From Riptortus pedestris (lineage: Eukaryota > Arthropoda > Insecta > Hemiptera > Alydidae): a DNA stretch of 64,000 nucleotides. The notes beneath the pieces are model-generated. The model saw nothing but the letters and a program-made list of their open reading frames with translations, did no database searches and was not told the DNA's origin. A program made the position numbers and the translations under genes. The DNA is taken from positions 15,110,001 through 15,174,000 of the forward strand of contig CM032230.1 in assembly GCA_019009955.1 (NCBI GenBank), in the 5' to 3' direction. Positions within the stretch are counted from its first letter, which is position 1, and every line of letters starts with the position of its first letter. Shown one piece after another: positions 36,222 to 50,800 of the stretch.

Positions 36222-39200
36222 GATTAATTATAGTTTTTCAGTACACCAAAGAAAAGAGTAACAAAACTGGGAAGTTCTTGAGCTATGAATTATTATAGTG
36301 CCATAAATAATTATAATGGAGAAAATTTAAATTACAAACCTTCTTCAGCGATTCTATATTTTTATTTTTTACTTCTGATTCTTTTCTTGCTGCCTCTAGC
36401 TGAGTCTCTAGATTAGAAATATTCTTTTTCAACCCTAAAACAAAAGTAGATACATTTTTTAAAAATTATTTAAGTCTCCTCAATATCAAATCAAAATATC
36501 TCCTATATTATGAATCGGATCAAAAAATTGTGCAAAACTTGCAAATAATCTTGTTGTAAATATAATTGTCTATAAATGTTGTTTCATAAACTATTTCTTT
36601 ATCACGAATATTAACCAAAAGAGTTTTTAATTATCAACCTTCAGTAAACCTTTTTAGTGATCGCACGTTAACCATAAGCCATGAAAATATCATGAAACCC
36701 CATATTCCAAGCACAAATACTAAATATTGTTTTCAGTGGACCTATATTGAGAAACAGGCAAATAGATTGTGTCACGAGGTGAGATAGAGATTTTATGTTC
36801 CTGACTCATGTGTTTATTTCGTCTATACCATACTCAATATTTAAACACTAGCTGTACCTTGCAAGCGTAATTATGCCACCAACTAATATACTAAATTACA
36901 AAAAGATAAAGCATTATAAGTATATAATAAAAGTCACTCTAAATATCGACTTAAACATCTTTTGCCATGTGCACGTTTGTCAAAAAAACAATAGGAAACA
37001 AAGTATAAATTTTTTTCATTTCATGCCTCCCTAACAACCCCCACTCCTGTTTGTTCCAAAAATGTTAATATACTTACTTATAGTCAAAAATACGGAGTTC
37101 CGTTGATTTCAATTTAGTCTTTCATGTCCCATAACATTGTTGACCCCTTCTATAGTTTTCCTGTATACATCATTTATACTTCGTTATACGGAAAAACTGC
37201 ATTTATCAAAAGTTACTTTAAATAACAAATTAAACAACTTTTGTTATATGCATAATTACCGAAAACCAATAGGAAACGAAATATCACGATTTTTAATTTA
37301 AGGCCCCCCTTATAACCCCCTCTCCTGTTCATACCTCGAAATTTAAAATAGCTTATAATCAGGGAGGCGTTAATACCAAATCACATACGGAGTTTCGTTT
37401 AGTTCGGTTGAGTCTTTTGTGGCATATTAAATAGTTGACTCCCATTACAGTTTTTAGCGTATAACTCATTTATACTTCAATATACAATAAAAGGATATAT
37501 TACAAAAGTTACTCTAAATAATAAAATAAACAACGTTTGTTATGTGCATATTTGCCGAAAAACCAATAGGAGACTAAATATCGCTATTTTTAATTTCAGG
37601 CCTCCCTTATAACCCCCACTCCTGTTCCTCTCAGAGAAAACTAACATAGCCAGAAACCTAACCTGGGTCAGTAGTAATATACATACCAAGTTTCATAAAA
37701 TTTGGTTCAGCCGTTTACGAGTCTATAAAGGACATACATACAAACGTTCATTTTTATATATAAGATTTCTTTTATAACTAAGGTCTATAAGAATATCTTT
37801 TAAGCCTAAAATTGGACCTGAAATAGGTAAGTCTGGAATAAGAGAGGTTTTGTAGAAGGAGAATTTGAAAATTCAAAACATAACTACCAGATTGATGTTG
37901 CAGAGTCAATCTTGTTAAACCATTGATGCTTTACAATTCAATTACAATTGTATATATTCACTCATAACTCAAATAATAATCATTCTTTGTACATTCTTGT
38001 TTTCAGTGTTTAGTAAAACCCCACTTCTACTCATCGTATTTTTACTTAGAAATTGAGAATACATGGTGAGATGAGATCGCCAATGTGTGACGCACATAAT
38101 TATAGCTTAAGTTTGGCTGCTGGTAGTGCACAAATCCGAATATCAAAGTTGATTCTTGCTATAATTTTTTCCACAAATCTAGTTTTTAACAGATTTCCCT
38201 TTAGGGGAAGTCCTTTAGGGGGAATTCCTTACTGAGGTCAAGACGCGATTTTCAATTTTTTTTTGGAAAATGAGAAAGCTTCATAGGACAGAAGTAATTA
38301 TAAGCTACGGTATAAAAAAGTTTTGTTACATTTGGATTTGCTAAAAAGCTAGTAAAATGAAATATCATGGTTATTTAATTTCAAGTCACACCTACAAACA
38401 CTCCAGTTTTAATATTAATATAGCCCGTATTCTTAGAAGGGCTACATGTGATTCAAATACCAAATAACTTTCAATTCAGTCTGGTGAATTAACACTGCTA
38501 AATTTTTTGCTCAGAATTTCATGAGGATGGAAAATTATAGCTGTAGCAGACAGTGTTGAACTCTATAACAATTTATTAACATTAAAACCTATACAATTAT
38601 AATATTAAAAAAAAATTCACAGTTTGACTTTTCTTTTTAAAAATAATGTATAATATTACACTCTAAAAAAGAGTGGAGTATCTGATAATTGAACCAATAT
38701 TAGTTCATGACCATTAACTGCCAATACTCGATTGGCAGCATAACTCGTTAAGTGCATAATAGGTAACATAACTCGTTTTTAACTGTGGGAAGATGAATTA
38801 TTATCTAAGAGTTTGATAATAGCTCAAACCGAGTTGATAAGAGAATCTCCACCACTATATTTCGAGAGAAATATTAATTTAAACAGTTAAGGAAATAAAC
38901 AAAATGGAAATTCACTCACCAGTAATCATTTCTTTAGAATTTTGATATTCAATATTCAAGTCATTAAATTCTTGTTTTATCTTGTTCATCTCTTCAACTT
39001 GTTTGTTCAATTCAGTAATAATTACAGTCTTGGATCTCAAATTCTGTAAGGCCTGCAAAGAAAAAAATTGTTTATTTAATTTTTCTGTGATTTTTCTTTT
39101 TAATATAGAATATTTCAATTAATGAGAATGAGGTATCAATAGATACAGGCTTATGTTATTATAGAATTATTTTCAGAATGATATGCTTAAATAAAAAACT

Positions 39201-40667
39201 AAACTAAGAGCAAAGATATGGTCAAGAGGGCTGAAGGAATAGCTCAATGTGCGATAAAGAATATTGCGTTAGAAAGATGATCTTATTCACAAGAAGAAGG
39301 ACTCACTCTCAGAACGGATGAGAGAATAGCTAGAAATACACTGGGGAATTTTAAATTGTGCACAATTCAGAATGTTGATAAATATTAAGAAATAAGATAT
39401 TGTCAGATATGGCCCAGTATTCATATTCACTATGATGGTTAGGGACTAGGTCAATAACATTAACACAAGTGTTTTCTGTGTGATATTCATTCAATGGATT
39501 TATTATACAGTTCATGTTTCACATTTTTTCATGTGCCTCTTCAGGAACCTTCATTTCATTACACAATTACATGATATTTACTTACTTTCCCTAGGAAGGT
39601 CACACAAAGACTGATAAATTCTAAGACGGCAGCATGGTCGAACTAACTGAGTATAATCTTACCAATATGTCAAGTCAATTTTTGGCTGCAATTGGTTAAG
39701 AGGATGTCTAGATCTTTTGTAGGGGTGTTGGAGGCATTGACAGACCTTATGAAGCTTGACAATGAGTTGAGATAAATAAACTCAAAAATGGCTAGCCACA
39801 GAATGTTGAAATTTCATGTTTGGGACTGTTGTAACATCTAATTGTGAACTTCCCCTTTTCATCGAAACTAACAGTGGAGTAGGGGAGGTTTAGAGACTAG
39901 TGAAAAGAAAATATTGTACATACAAGATAAAAAAAAAATGTATAGATCCTTTTCTGTTTATCATGAAAAGGTCTATATAAATAAATAACGTGATCGCATC
40001 AGATTTTTTCAATATTGTCCGTAAGAATATTTTATGCAGTATATAGTTTTTTTATAGGAGTGAAGATGGGGTCCTGCCCTGAAAGTACAATCTACTGAAA
40101 TATACGTTATAGTGGAGTGGCTGGCCTTGAACATAATAATGTACTCCATAAGGACCAACCTGAGAGTATTTATTGTGAGTTTCCTGGGCTTCCCGTTGTA
40201 CAGTGTTGAGCTGAGTGGTGAGAGTGGCAGTTTCCTTTGAGGCCATCTCGAGGTTCTGCTGAGTCCCGTGGAGCAGCTGGTGCAATCTGCTAACTTCGGA
40301 GTTAGTTAATGCTAGCGTCTGCTGGAGTCGAGCGGCTCGCTGGTCAGCAGCTTCTAGGCTCGACTGTAGCTGCCTATGGTTCTGGTTCATCAGCGATATT
40401 TTATAATGGTATAATTCCATCACTGATGAAGTTATAGTGTTCTGAAACATACAACAATTCATGTATAATAGGTTTATTGAAAACCAAAAGCTCTATGTAA
40501 CTTATATTATGTAATGTTGTATTACTATTGTCAATAAAATGTATCAGCAAACCAAAAATGTTTTCCCCCTATTGTATCAGCTCCTCCACAACAATAAACA
40601 TCACCACATAAATTCCTTGCACTCCTCTTGAATTATATAGTTCATTTGAAATTCACATGTGCAGCGG

Positions 40668-40732
<65 letters not shown>

Positions 40733-43700
40733 ACAAAAACCAAACTTGTCAAAATTGATTCAGGGAAGGTCAAAACAGATTATTCCGTTGAAATATTAAA
40801 CCAAAATACACAAATTAAACAAAATAAATTGAATTAACCTCGCATCTTCATCATGGCAACTTAGTTCTTGGTTGCTTTAAAAATGGCTTTAAGTATAAGA
40901 TGCAAATTACTATTTTCCCGTTCAAGATCCCCAGCCATCTCAATATTATAATAGAAAGGGCTGTTTATAGAATGAAGTTTCCCACCTGCTGGTATGACAC
41001 ATTACTGATCTCATCTCACCATATATCTCTATTTCTAAATAAAAATCCAATGAGCAGTAATATATAAAGTATAGCATAGGTCACATAAACATTTTTGAGT
41101 CAAGAATGTAAAATCTTAATTAATGATGTTGTCAAGCAATGTATTTTCAAGTATCTCATCTTGTAAAGATCTGTTGAAAACAATATTTGGTATTTAAGAT
41201 TTAATGTTATATTAGCTTATTGTTAAAATGCAATGATTCAAAGGTGGGGGTTTACTGATAGCTTAAAATTTAAAATATTTAAAATCTCGGTCAATATTCA
41301 AGATAAAGAAAAAGGTGCATAGAACAACATTTAAATCAATAAATATGCTACTAGATTGGTTATGCACAATTTTTTGAATCGACTCATAATAACAGAGATA
41401 TTTTGAATCAAGATTTTTAGTTTTACAAGAAATGCTTATATATAGAGTTTGTTGATGATTAAACAAAAATTGTGACTGTAGAACAGTAACAGACAAGTAT
41501 GTATGTGTATATATATGTGTGTATGTATATATATATATATACAATTTTAAAAGGAACTCATTTTTGTCATCTGCTAAGTAGGATCAATGGACACTTGATG
41601 AAACTCTTCAACAATTGAACCTCAATAGCTGATTTCCCTTAAGAGAAATCTGGTAAAATTGTAATCAAGGAGTTAACTTAAAGAGATTGGGTTACCTCAT
41701 TTTTAAGGGCTGCTTTTTCACATTTTTCCAATACACTATTAAGGTGGCCTTGCTGTGTCACTGTCAGAATAGGCATGAGATCCAAAGGCGATAAACTGCT
41801 CGATGATGTGTTCAGCGGCTCTTGGCTCGAAAAACTGTTTGGAGTAAATATGACAAGTTTGTTCAGCTCAGCCATTCGACAAGCAAGCAAACTAATGCTG
41901 AAACACACAAACATAAAATAAATAAAACATATTGTTGCTGCCAGTCAACAATGGAAGAAAAACAAATAATTAAACTTGAAGAAATTAAGGAAGAGGCAAC
42001 AGATCTTTATTTTCTTAATTTTTATTTTCTTTTTATTCTTTATTTCTTAATAAGAACTAGCTCACGCCAGCAAGGGGGCTACGCCCCCTTGACCCCCTAA
42101 CAAAGCGCTGCCTTCGGCAGCGCCACAACTGGTACAGCGATCCCTTCGGGATCGCCGTAAATCGACTCGGGCTTCACCCTGGTGATTTCTAAATTTTAAT
42201 TATACATGTATTTTCCAGATTCGTAATTGTTATCGTTACATCTGTAAAGTTCATCTGAAAGAAATGATTCCCATTCGGTTGGGAAATAATTTATTTCGTG
42301 TCATTCAAGAAGAAAGAAGATGAAAAAAGTTGCACTATTTACCTGACGAAAAATGAATGACTATATTCACGAAAACCTTAATAATAAGAGAAAAAAATTG
42401 ATTTAAATTTACATATTATGAAATCGTTACCAAGTACATTACTTATAATAATATCCATTACAATAAACCGCTTAATTTACTTCTGTAAAAAGGGGAAGTA
42501 GGAAAAGACTATTTAAATGGCAACAATTGCCATAAGAAAACATAAGTAAAGTTATAACATAAGTGAAATAAGAAATTAAAAGTTTTTGCAAATAATAAAC
42601 ATTGAGAGTTATGAAATGAAAAGTTTTACGTTTTAGTTCTTTGATTATCTGGTAGGGTGCGCATTACACGTCTTTACAACACTAACATTTCTAGACTAAT
42701 AATTGAAATAAGTCAAAACAATCAACAATAATAATGCAAATACATAACTATAAATGAAGAAAAAAAAACCATTTTCAAATTCAATTAGCTTAAAATAATT
42801 TTTTATATTAAAAAAGTGTTTGAAAGTGAAAAACCTCTCGCTACGGCAAGAAGCTTTATTTAGACGACATACTTAAACTCTAACGAAATACATTAGATAA
42901 ACATATTAACATTTCATTACATTTCCATTAACCTCGCCCTTCGACTCCCGGAAAACAGGCGATTTCAGGAAAATTAAAAATTTTAACACGGAAATTGAAA
43001 GAGGGTATAAAGTGTCGCACACGACTCGATTCGTAATCTATCCGGGCACAACTCTGCCAAATCTCGCGACCGTGGCTAAAAATGAGCGTCAGTTACGCCC
43101 CAAAGAGTAATAAAAAAAGTGTCGAAATGGCCGACTTTGAGGGTCCGTAGCTCCTTCCAGAGTGGAGATATCGAAGATTCGACAATTTTTCAAAGAAGAA
43201 ACCCGCATACGCCCTACAAAGTGCGCGCATCAGTTTTTCCCTACGACCAGCCGATCTGGCCGAATAATTCACCTGCGAAACGCGCACTTTCGGATTCGGC
43301 GATTTTGACCACTTTTCTCAAAAATTCACCTTTAGAAAATCCTCACTCCCCCAATTCGAACAGGAATTTTTTTTCCCGGCTCGACCTCTGTGCGGCTCGT
43401 CTCGACGCGTATTCCGACTGGTCGAACGACGCGCCACCTAAATCGTGAGGGCTTAAACTCCTCGATTTAGGCGAATATTTATGGAATTTTTCGATCGTCA
43501 ATTTTTTTCTCGCCGGCCAACGACCGGAGACCGAGGTGGTCTTTGGGCGTCGGTAGCGGAGCGATAGCCGGAGAAGGGGCCGAAATCGGCGTGAGCTTAG
43601 GCCTAACGGGAGAGGAGGGAGAGCGGCGGAAAGAGAGGAGTTTTAGGAGGGTCGATTTCGGAGGGTCCGTACAGGGCGGCGGAGTGCGGTAGGGGAAATC

Positions 43701-44281
43701 GGCTCGGTGGCTACCTAGAGCGTACGCTCGAGCTGAAAAATGACGCTTCGAAAATAAAAAATGAGGCGATAGAACGGGAGTTTGGCGGGTCGCAAGAAAA
43801 AGTATACTTTCGAGTTCGATCGTCATTTGTCGGGACGGGAGTGGGCGGTTATTCGCGTTTGAGGCGTCGAACGAAAGGGTATCTATCCGAGAGTTTTTCC
43901 CCCGATCGGTAAAGCGATACTCGGAACGGGGAGAGAAATAGCGAATTTAAGGCGTCGCGGGGGAAGCTCGGAATAAAAAATTTCGGAGGGGCTTATCTCG
44001 CCGGGAGAGGGAGCTACCTCGAATCCGACAATTTTTCAAAGCAAAAAGCGACCATGACGAACAAAACGGTACCCGGATCTCGAAAATCCACCGAGCGGTT
44101 CTGCCCGATTAATTCAGGTGCAAAACGGGCTTGTGGCTTTAAATTATAGAATGCAATAAATAGAAGTGTGGGTTTAATGAAAGCTGCAAACAAGAAATTA
44201 TAAATAATTCGCTTAATATTTGAGCTATGAAAAAAGTATAGAAGAACAATTGAAGAGAATTATCAAATTTTTCTTTGTATG

Positions 44282-44336
<55 letters not shown>

Positions 44337-44964
44337 GTTACACACACATCAATTTTGAACAGAGCACAGTTTTGTCATCTCCTAGGAAGGATCGATGGAC
44401 ATTTGAAGGCAAATTTTGAAACACTGTTTGTACAGAATCCACAGCTGATTTCCCTTAAGGGAAATCTGCTAAAAGAAATAATTACAAATCCTATTTTGCT
44501 CACCATTCACCAGAAAATCCAGTTGTGCCTGTAAGAGATAGAACTCTCCTCTTGACATTTTCTGGTCCTGTATAGAGTGCAACTGCTAATACCATCTGCA
44601 CTTGCTTTTCTTGAACCAGCTCATTAAATAGTAAAAGCCAAGTTGTCCCCTTGTCAGCAAGATCTGTTAAGAAGCACAATGCCTAAAAAAATGAGACATT
44701 AAAAACTAAAAAAAAATGCAGTAATATCATTAGAAAAGAATAATAAATGCTGTTTACTATTATGGAGTGGTTTATTATAATTTCTAACACATAGAAGAGA
44801 ATTAAAGAACATATTTCATCTTTTCCAACATCTAAAACGATTGAAAGGAAGTTATCAGATTACCCTCATTCCCTTTTACGCTTCCTTTTTATTTTTTTTT
44901 TTTTACAAAGCATTAATGCTAACAGCAGAAAACCAAAATAAAACACAGACCACTTAAAAGGAGA

Positions 44965-45017
<53 letters not shown>

Positions 45018-47758
45018 ATAAAATATAACATGGATAGAGATCAGGTCTAATAATGAGCCATAGCAACTAATTACTTACCTCAACATAAAAAGTGTAGATA
45101 GGTTCTTGGAAGAGATCATTCTCTTTGGAATTTGGATTTAACAAACCTTCAAAGAGTTTCCTGAATACCTATTAAAACCGAGCAAATAAAAAATAAGGAT
45201 GTTCATTAGTCAATATTATGTAATATATAACACGATAAAGGTTTCAAATTCAGTAATTTACTTGCTCATCAATAGTGTCGACAACAGCCGAAGTGAATTT
45301 AGGTGCCCTAGCAAGCTGAGAGAGAAGATGAATGACCTCGGTAGACTGCGAATATATTTCATTCCTTCCCAAACCACTGCTTTCCTCTTTAATCTCGAGG
45401 AGCATGAGAATAATCTGTAAAATAATTATTCCATTAAGTTTTGGAATATAATATACACACACTAAAAGTAACTGAGTATTTTATTTAATGCAGATAACTT
45501 TTACAGTAAGCAAAACACAATTTTCTATCATATTTCAATGTGAAACTCTTGTCAAAGAAGAATTGGATCCCCTCATGGGTATAAATGATAAAAGCACTAA
45601 GAGTGGTGACTGCAGAATTTAAAAGTCCAAAACGCAGGGCTGCATAAACTAAGAAGATTTCCCATTTGCTGGTATGAGACTTGATTTTTTCTCCCCTAAG
45701 TAAAAATCCAACGAGTAAAAGTGGGGGTTTGCAGCTTAATATTTAAGCTATGAAAAAAAATGTATAGAAGAACAATTGTACAATTGTAGACTATTAATAG
45801 TTTAACAAAACTAGTTCTATAACATTTTTCAATATGGCCCATAATAATGGAGATAATTTGAATTTTCACATTCCACCCCCCCCCTCACTCAAAACTTCCT
45901 TCCCCAGTTCCTGGTCCGACTTCAACCATTAACAACTATGAACTTTACTGTTGAATTAAAAGTTAAATATAGTTTATGGTATAGATCAAATAAATATTTT
46001 CAAGTAAAGAACATAAAATCTTAAATGATGGTGTTATCAAACAAAATGTATATCACAAAGTGTAAGTCCAATGAAAACTATATTTGTTATTTAACCTTCA
46101 AATAGGCCTTTAGTAAACCCCCACTCTTAGTCATTGCACGCTAACGATAGGTATATATGTCATGAAATGCCTGGTTCCAAGCTTAAATATATTGTTTTCA
46201 ACAGACCTCTACTATGAGAGATACATGAAAATTGTTGTCTGGTGATGTCATCAATTCAGATTATAAATTCTCCAAAATGTTACACCATCCTTCATTCCAT
46301 TCTACTATAAAAAAAAAAAAAAACCCCTACTTCAACTCATTGGATTGTTACCTAGAAATAGAAAATATATAGTGAGATGAGATCAGTAGTGTGCCATACC
46401 AGTACAAAGGAAATATTTTTAGTTTATGCATCGCCTGTCTGATGGACTTTTTTTTTTCTTTGCACAATTATTGCATTGCCTCCCTCCCCCCAAAGGTCAA
46501 ACTAGCACAGTAAATTTATAGTTCTAACAATGAGTACTTGCCATTGAAGAACATTACTAAATATTGATTGTTTAAATCAGACAATATTTTCTGATAATAG
46601 ATCCTAGTATAAAGTAAAGTAAGATATTGTAATAAAGAAGTATTGTAGTCTCATAAAACTTCAGTTTGAAATAAAAATGTGGTTGATTGATTTGTGTTAC
46701 AACGCAATGATATGTTTGACCCTCATTGAACACAATTCGACTATTGTCAGCTCGATATTTGTATGTATCTCGCATATCTCAAAATATTGAAATTTCTTTT
46801 TTAGAACTGTTGTAACATCTAGTTGTGCATCTCCATTTTTGAACGAAATTTCTTAACAGTTTGGCTGCCCATTCCGCCGCGGGGTGTGAAGCACGGCGAA
46901 GAGGGGATACCCGTCACGCTTCAGAGCATGAACGGTTCGTACTGCATTCGACGAGTTAGTGTGACGCGGGCATCTGCCTGAGAGCGTTGTATCGCAAGGG
47001 CGTTGCATTTTTTGCTAACACTCTCGGGTGTGATGGGCATCTAAGATGGAAATTTCTTCCTAGGTGCCCGTCACGCCCAAAGGCGTAATTTTTTTTCCTC
47101 CCTTTTTTAACCCCCACATTAGATTTGCAACAAATATCATTGGTTTTTTTTTTAATATTTATACATATTTCAAGTCAAATAACACGAAAAATGTAATGGG
47201 CTTCCAACCAAATTCAATTATTTTTGTGGGCAGTCAAACTGTTAAGAGGATGGTAGAAATAAAAAAATTGCAAATTTCTAAGTACCCATTAGAAATACAG
47301 AAAATTCGTATAACACTTTTTTTTTTTTTTTTGTTTATTATAAAAAGATATATGGATATATTCTATGACATATTTTCATCTGGAGCATTGGAACGAATGT
47401 GTTGTATATCACTTTCAAAATAAATGGAGCAAACATTTTGTATATTTAAATCAATGGGAGTACAAGGAAATTGTATGGTGTCACATCAGATTTTTATCAT
47501 TAACAGAACTAAAAATTCAATCCTATAACAGTTTTTGATTTGATGCATAGTGAAATATATACGAATTTGTTTTTTGACCTGACTTACAATGCCCCATTAA
47601 GATTGGTTCTATATGGATATCAAACTGCACATGTTGTACAGCAATTTAAAGTAGTAAGTTTCATTCACACAAACCTAAAATTGTAAGTGAATTTTGCTAT
47701 TATAGAACTTTCTTACTGAATTAATGAAAAGTATATGCAGAATGAAATTCCACGTGTA

Positions 47759-47814
<56 letters not shown>

Positions 47815-50800
47815 AATCCCTAAAGATAACTAACCAAACTCATTTCTTTAACTTTGGAGATGGCGGTATTGTGCTCCCAAAACAGTTGAGTTCTCAATAA
47901 TGATGCAGTGGGTGGGTGGGGAATCTACTGTTTTTCATTTACCCAATTGCAGTTTTATAATTCATTAAAAACTCACAAATATCAATACAAAAATCTGACC
48001 TGGGTACTTCTCTTGTGCTCCTACTAAATTCAATAAATAAAATATTTTGCTGCACTTCATTTAAAATGATTTCATTTGAAAGTGATATACGATAGCCCCA
48101 TACCAATGCATCAGGTAAAAAATCATTTAAAGATTTTTTTCATGATACAAAAAAAGTCCTATGCAAATATATTAAAGTCCTGTACAAATTTTGTATCTCT
48201 AATACGAACGGAGAAATTTGTAATTTTTGTTTTGGTCTCCAATATCCCCCCTCCCCACAGTCAATTTTGCTCAAAAGGGAGGAAAAAAATAGAGATTACA
48301 AAAATGTCAACATTCTAAAGCTAGTGGTTTCTAAGTTATGCAACATACGTACATAGGTCAAGTCGAAAATAGTTTAAAGTATTTAGAGAGGAAAATGTGA
48401 AAATCAGAAATTTGTGCGATTACAATACTGTATTTACTTCGCACAAGGAAAAAAAATAAAACAATAAAAGTAGGAGAATACTGTGTACTGACAGGGAGCT
48501 TGTCTTCTAAAAGGCTGTATACACAATCCATTATATCTTTTTTCTCTGGAGGTATGTAATCAGGGGTTTTTGAAAAGAGGTCGGCTATTATCTTGGAAAT
48601 AAGTCTCAAAGCATCGGTCCTCTCGACAGCTACTTCTCCAATCGACATGAAAGCCAGCTCCAAGACGTGGGGGTATAGGCCTTCTAGCCCGAACACCTCC
48701 AAATCTATAACGTAGCTCAGGTATTCAAATAGAGCAGCAATGCACTCTCTGCTCAAGTTTTCTTCAGCTTTGACTATGTTCAGCAGTCCCTCAATGTCCT
48801 CAGCATAACTGAAATGGAAGAAACAAAATAATTGTTTTAATGTAATGACAAGATCATTGAAGTGAAACGAATCAAAAGGGAGGGAATGGGAACAATTAAG
48901 GAAGACAAGAAAAATGGTTAAGCATCCACAAATAAATAATTCAATAAACATGAACATGGTGGCTACATAGTTTCTGAAAGTTAATTTGGGGACCTTTGGG
49001 GGGATTCTCTGAATCAATTTCCCGATTTTATACTACTTCCCCGACCTCAAATTTACTAGATATACTGTACTGCTGAAGAGAATAAAAATATTACTACTGA
49101 GAATGTGCAGTTAAGTTATCAAATTAAATAACTTTATATTATAATCAACAAATTTTAGTTTTAAAATGCTGAATTTAAATAAGAAATTTCAAAATAAAAA
49201 TAAGATTCATTTTATTCATAACAGATAAGAAAGAAACTAAGTATATTGTTAAAAAACATTGCAAGGTGTTTAAACACTTTCTTATATTCTTGCTTTCCAA
49301 ACTTAAAAAATAAATTATAAGTGTCAAGCCTGACAAAGCACTACGGAGAAGGGTTGAAGAAACAGGAGTGGAATTTCAATATAGCAGAATGCTTGGGATC
49401 AATTTTTTTTTAATTACTTTTTTCAATTGCTATTAAAACCTTTCTTACTCACTAACGAATTTCACAATTTTTGGGGATTTTTAGACATCCTGATGAAAGA
49501 AATTGTTGTTGCTACTGAAAGGTTCTTTTGAAATTTGTTTGAAAATCAAGTTATAAGTGGTAAGTTGAGAACAACCTCAAGAGCTGATTTCCTTTAAGTG
49601 AAATTTGCTAAAAGGAGTTCCATCAATTCTTGAGCAATGGAAGTAATAACTATACATAAGTTGAATGTCCATTAAACTGGAAAATAAATTTTTTTCCCAC
49701 CAAAGTGTCCAATTACCCTGATTATTTAAATTTATCAATTATTTGGCAAGAATCTAACAGGTATGTTAAACATTAATTTTATTGTTTTGTTTACTTTATA
49801 GTATGGCATAATATTATATGATTTACTCTTTTAATAATTTTTTTTTTTTTTATTTATTTATTTATTTAAATGAGTTCCGCAACACCGGAATCTAAATATC
49901 ATTACAATCTTTTTAAGTTTTTAAAAAGATTGTAATGATATTTAATTAATTATATCTTTAAAACATTTTAGCCCCTGAAGAGTTCTCAAGAGAGCACTGA
50001 AACACACACAGCTTAATAAAGAACTTCATAGGAAACCAGCAGTTTTAGTAGATTTCTCTTAAGGCAAATCAGCTATTTAGGTTGTACTCATGACGCATTT
50101 TCAATATTTTCTTCAAATGTCCATCGGTCCTACTTAGTATTTGACAAAAATTCGGTCCGTTCAAAGTGTATATACATCAATCTATCTATATATTTGACTG
50201 TTACCGGTCTAGCAGTTGCAATTTTTGTTTGATCGTTATCAAACTCGATATTAAATCATTTTATGTAAAAAGAAAGATCATGTTCGTTAATGGCTGAAGT
50301 CGGACCAGTGGGAGAGGGGGTTTAGAGGGGAGGATTTTCGAAAGTTCGAAATATCTCTGTTATTATAGGTCGGATCGAAAAATTGAATAGAACCAATCTT
50401 CTTGCAATTAAAATATACTATAAATAAAGTAATATACATTTATGCTCTATGTTGAATATTGACAGAGATATTTGCATTTTTCAGCCTTCAGCAAACCCCC
50501 ACTTTTACTCATGTTATATAATAAACCACATTATTCAAAGCTTAAATGCCAAATATTGTATATATGTATATTATAATCTGATATGTTTCAGTTATTGTTT
50601 TTCTTTCCGGGGTGCCGTTGGCAGACCTGTTTCTTTACATTTGAGACGCTTCCAGCAGGAAGTGGAAATATTTCTTATTACAGTTTGTATTTATTCTCTT
50701 AATATTCACAGTGGTGTTGGGTTAGCAGTTTGTAGGTTTATCTATTATTAAACTTCACGTGGGAAATCTTAGTTTACGCAGCCCCTGCATGATGGACTTT

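Noticed and set aside
43119..43826. Overlapping ORFs of 109 and 115 codons on opposite strands
   Set aside because: They arise from the CpG-rich, stop-poor block; both strands are open and neither protein looks like a real domain.
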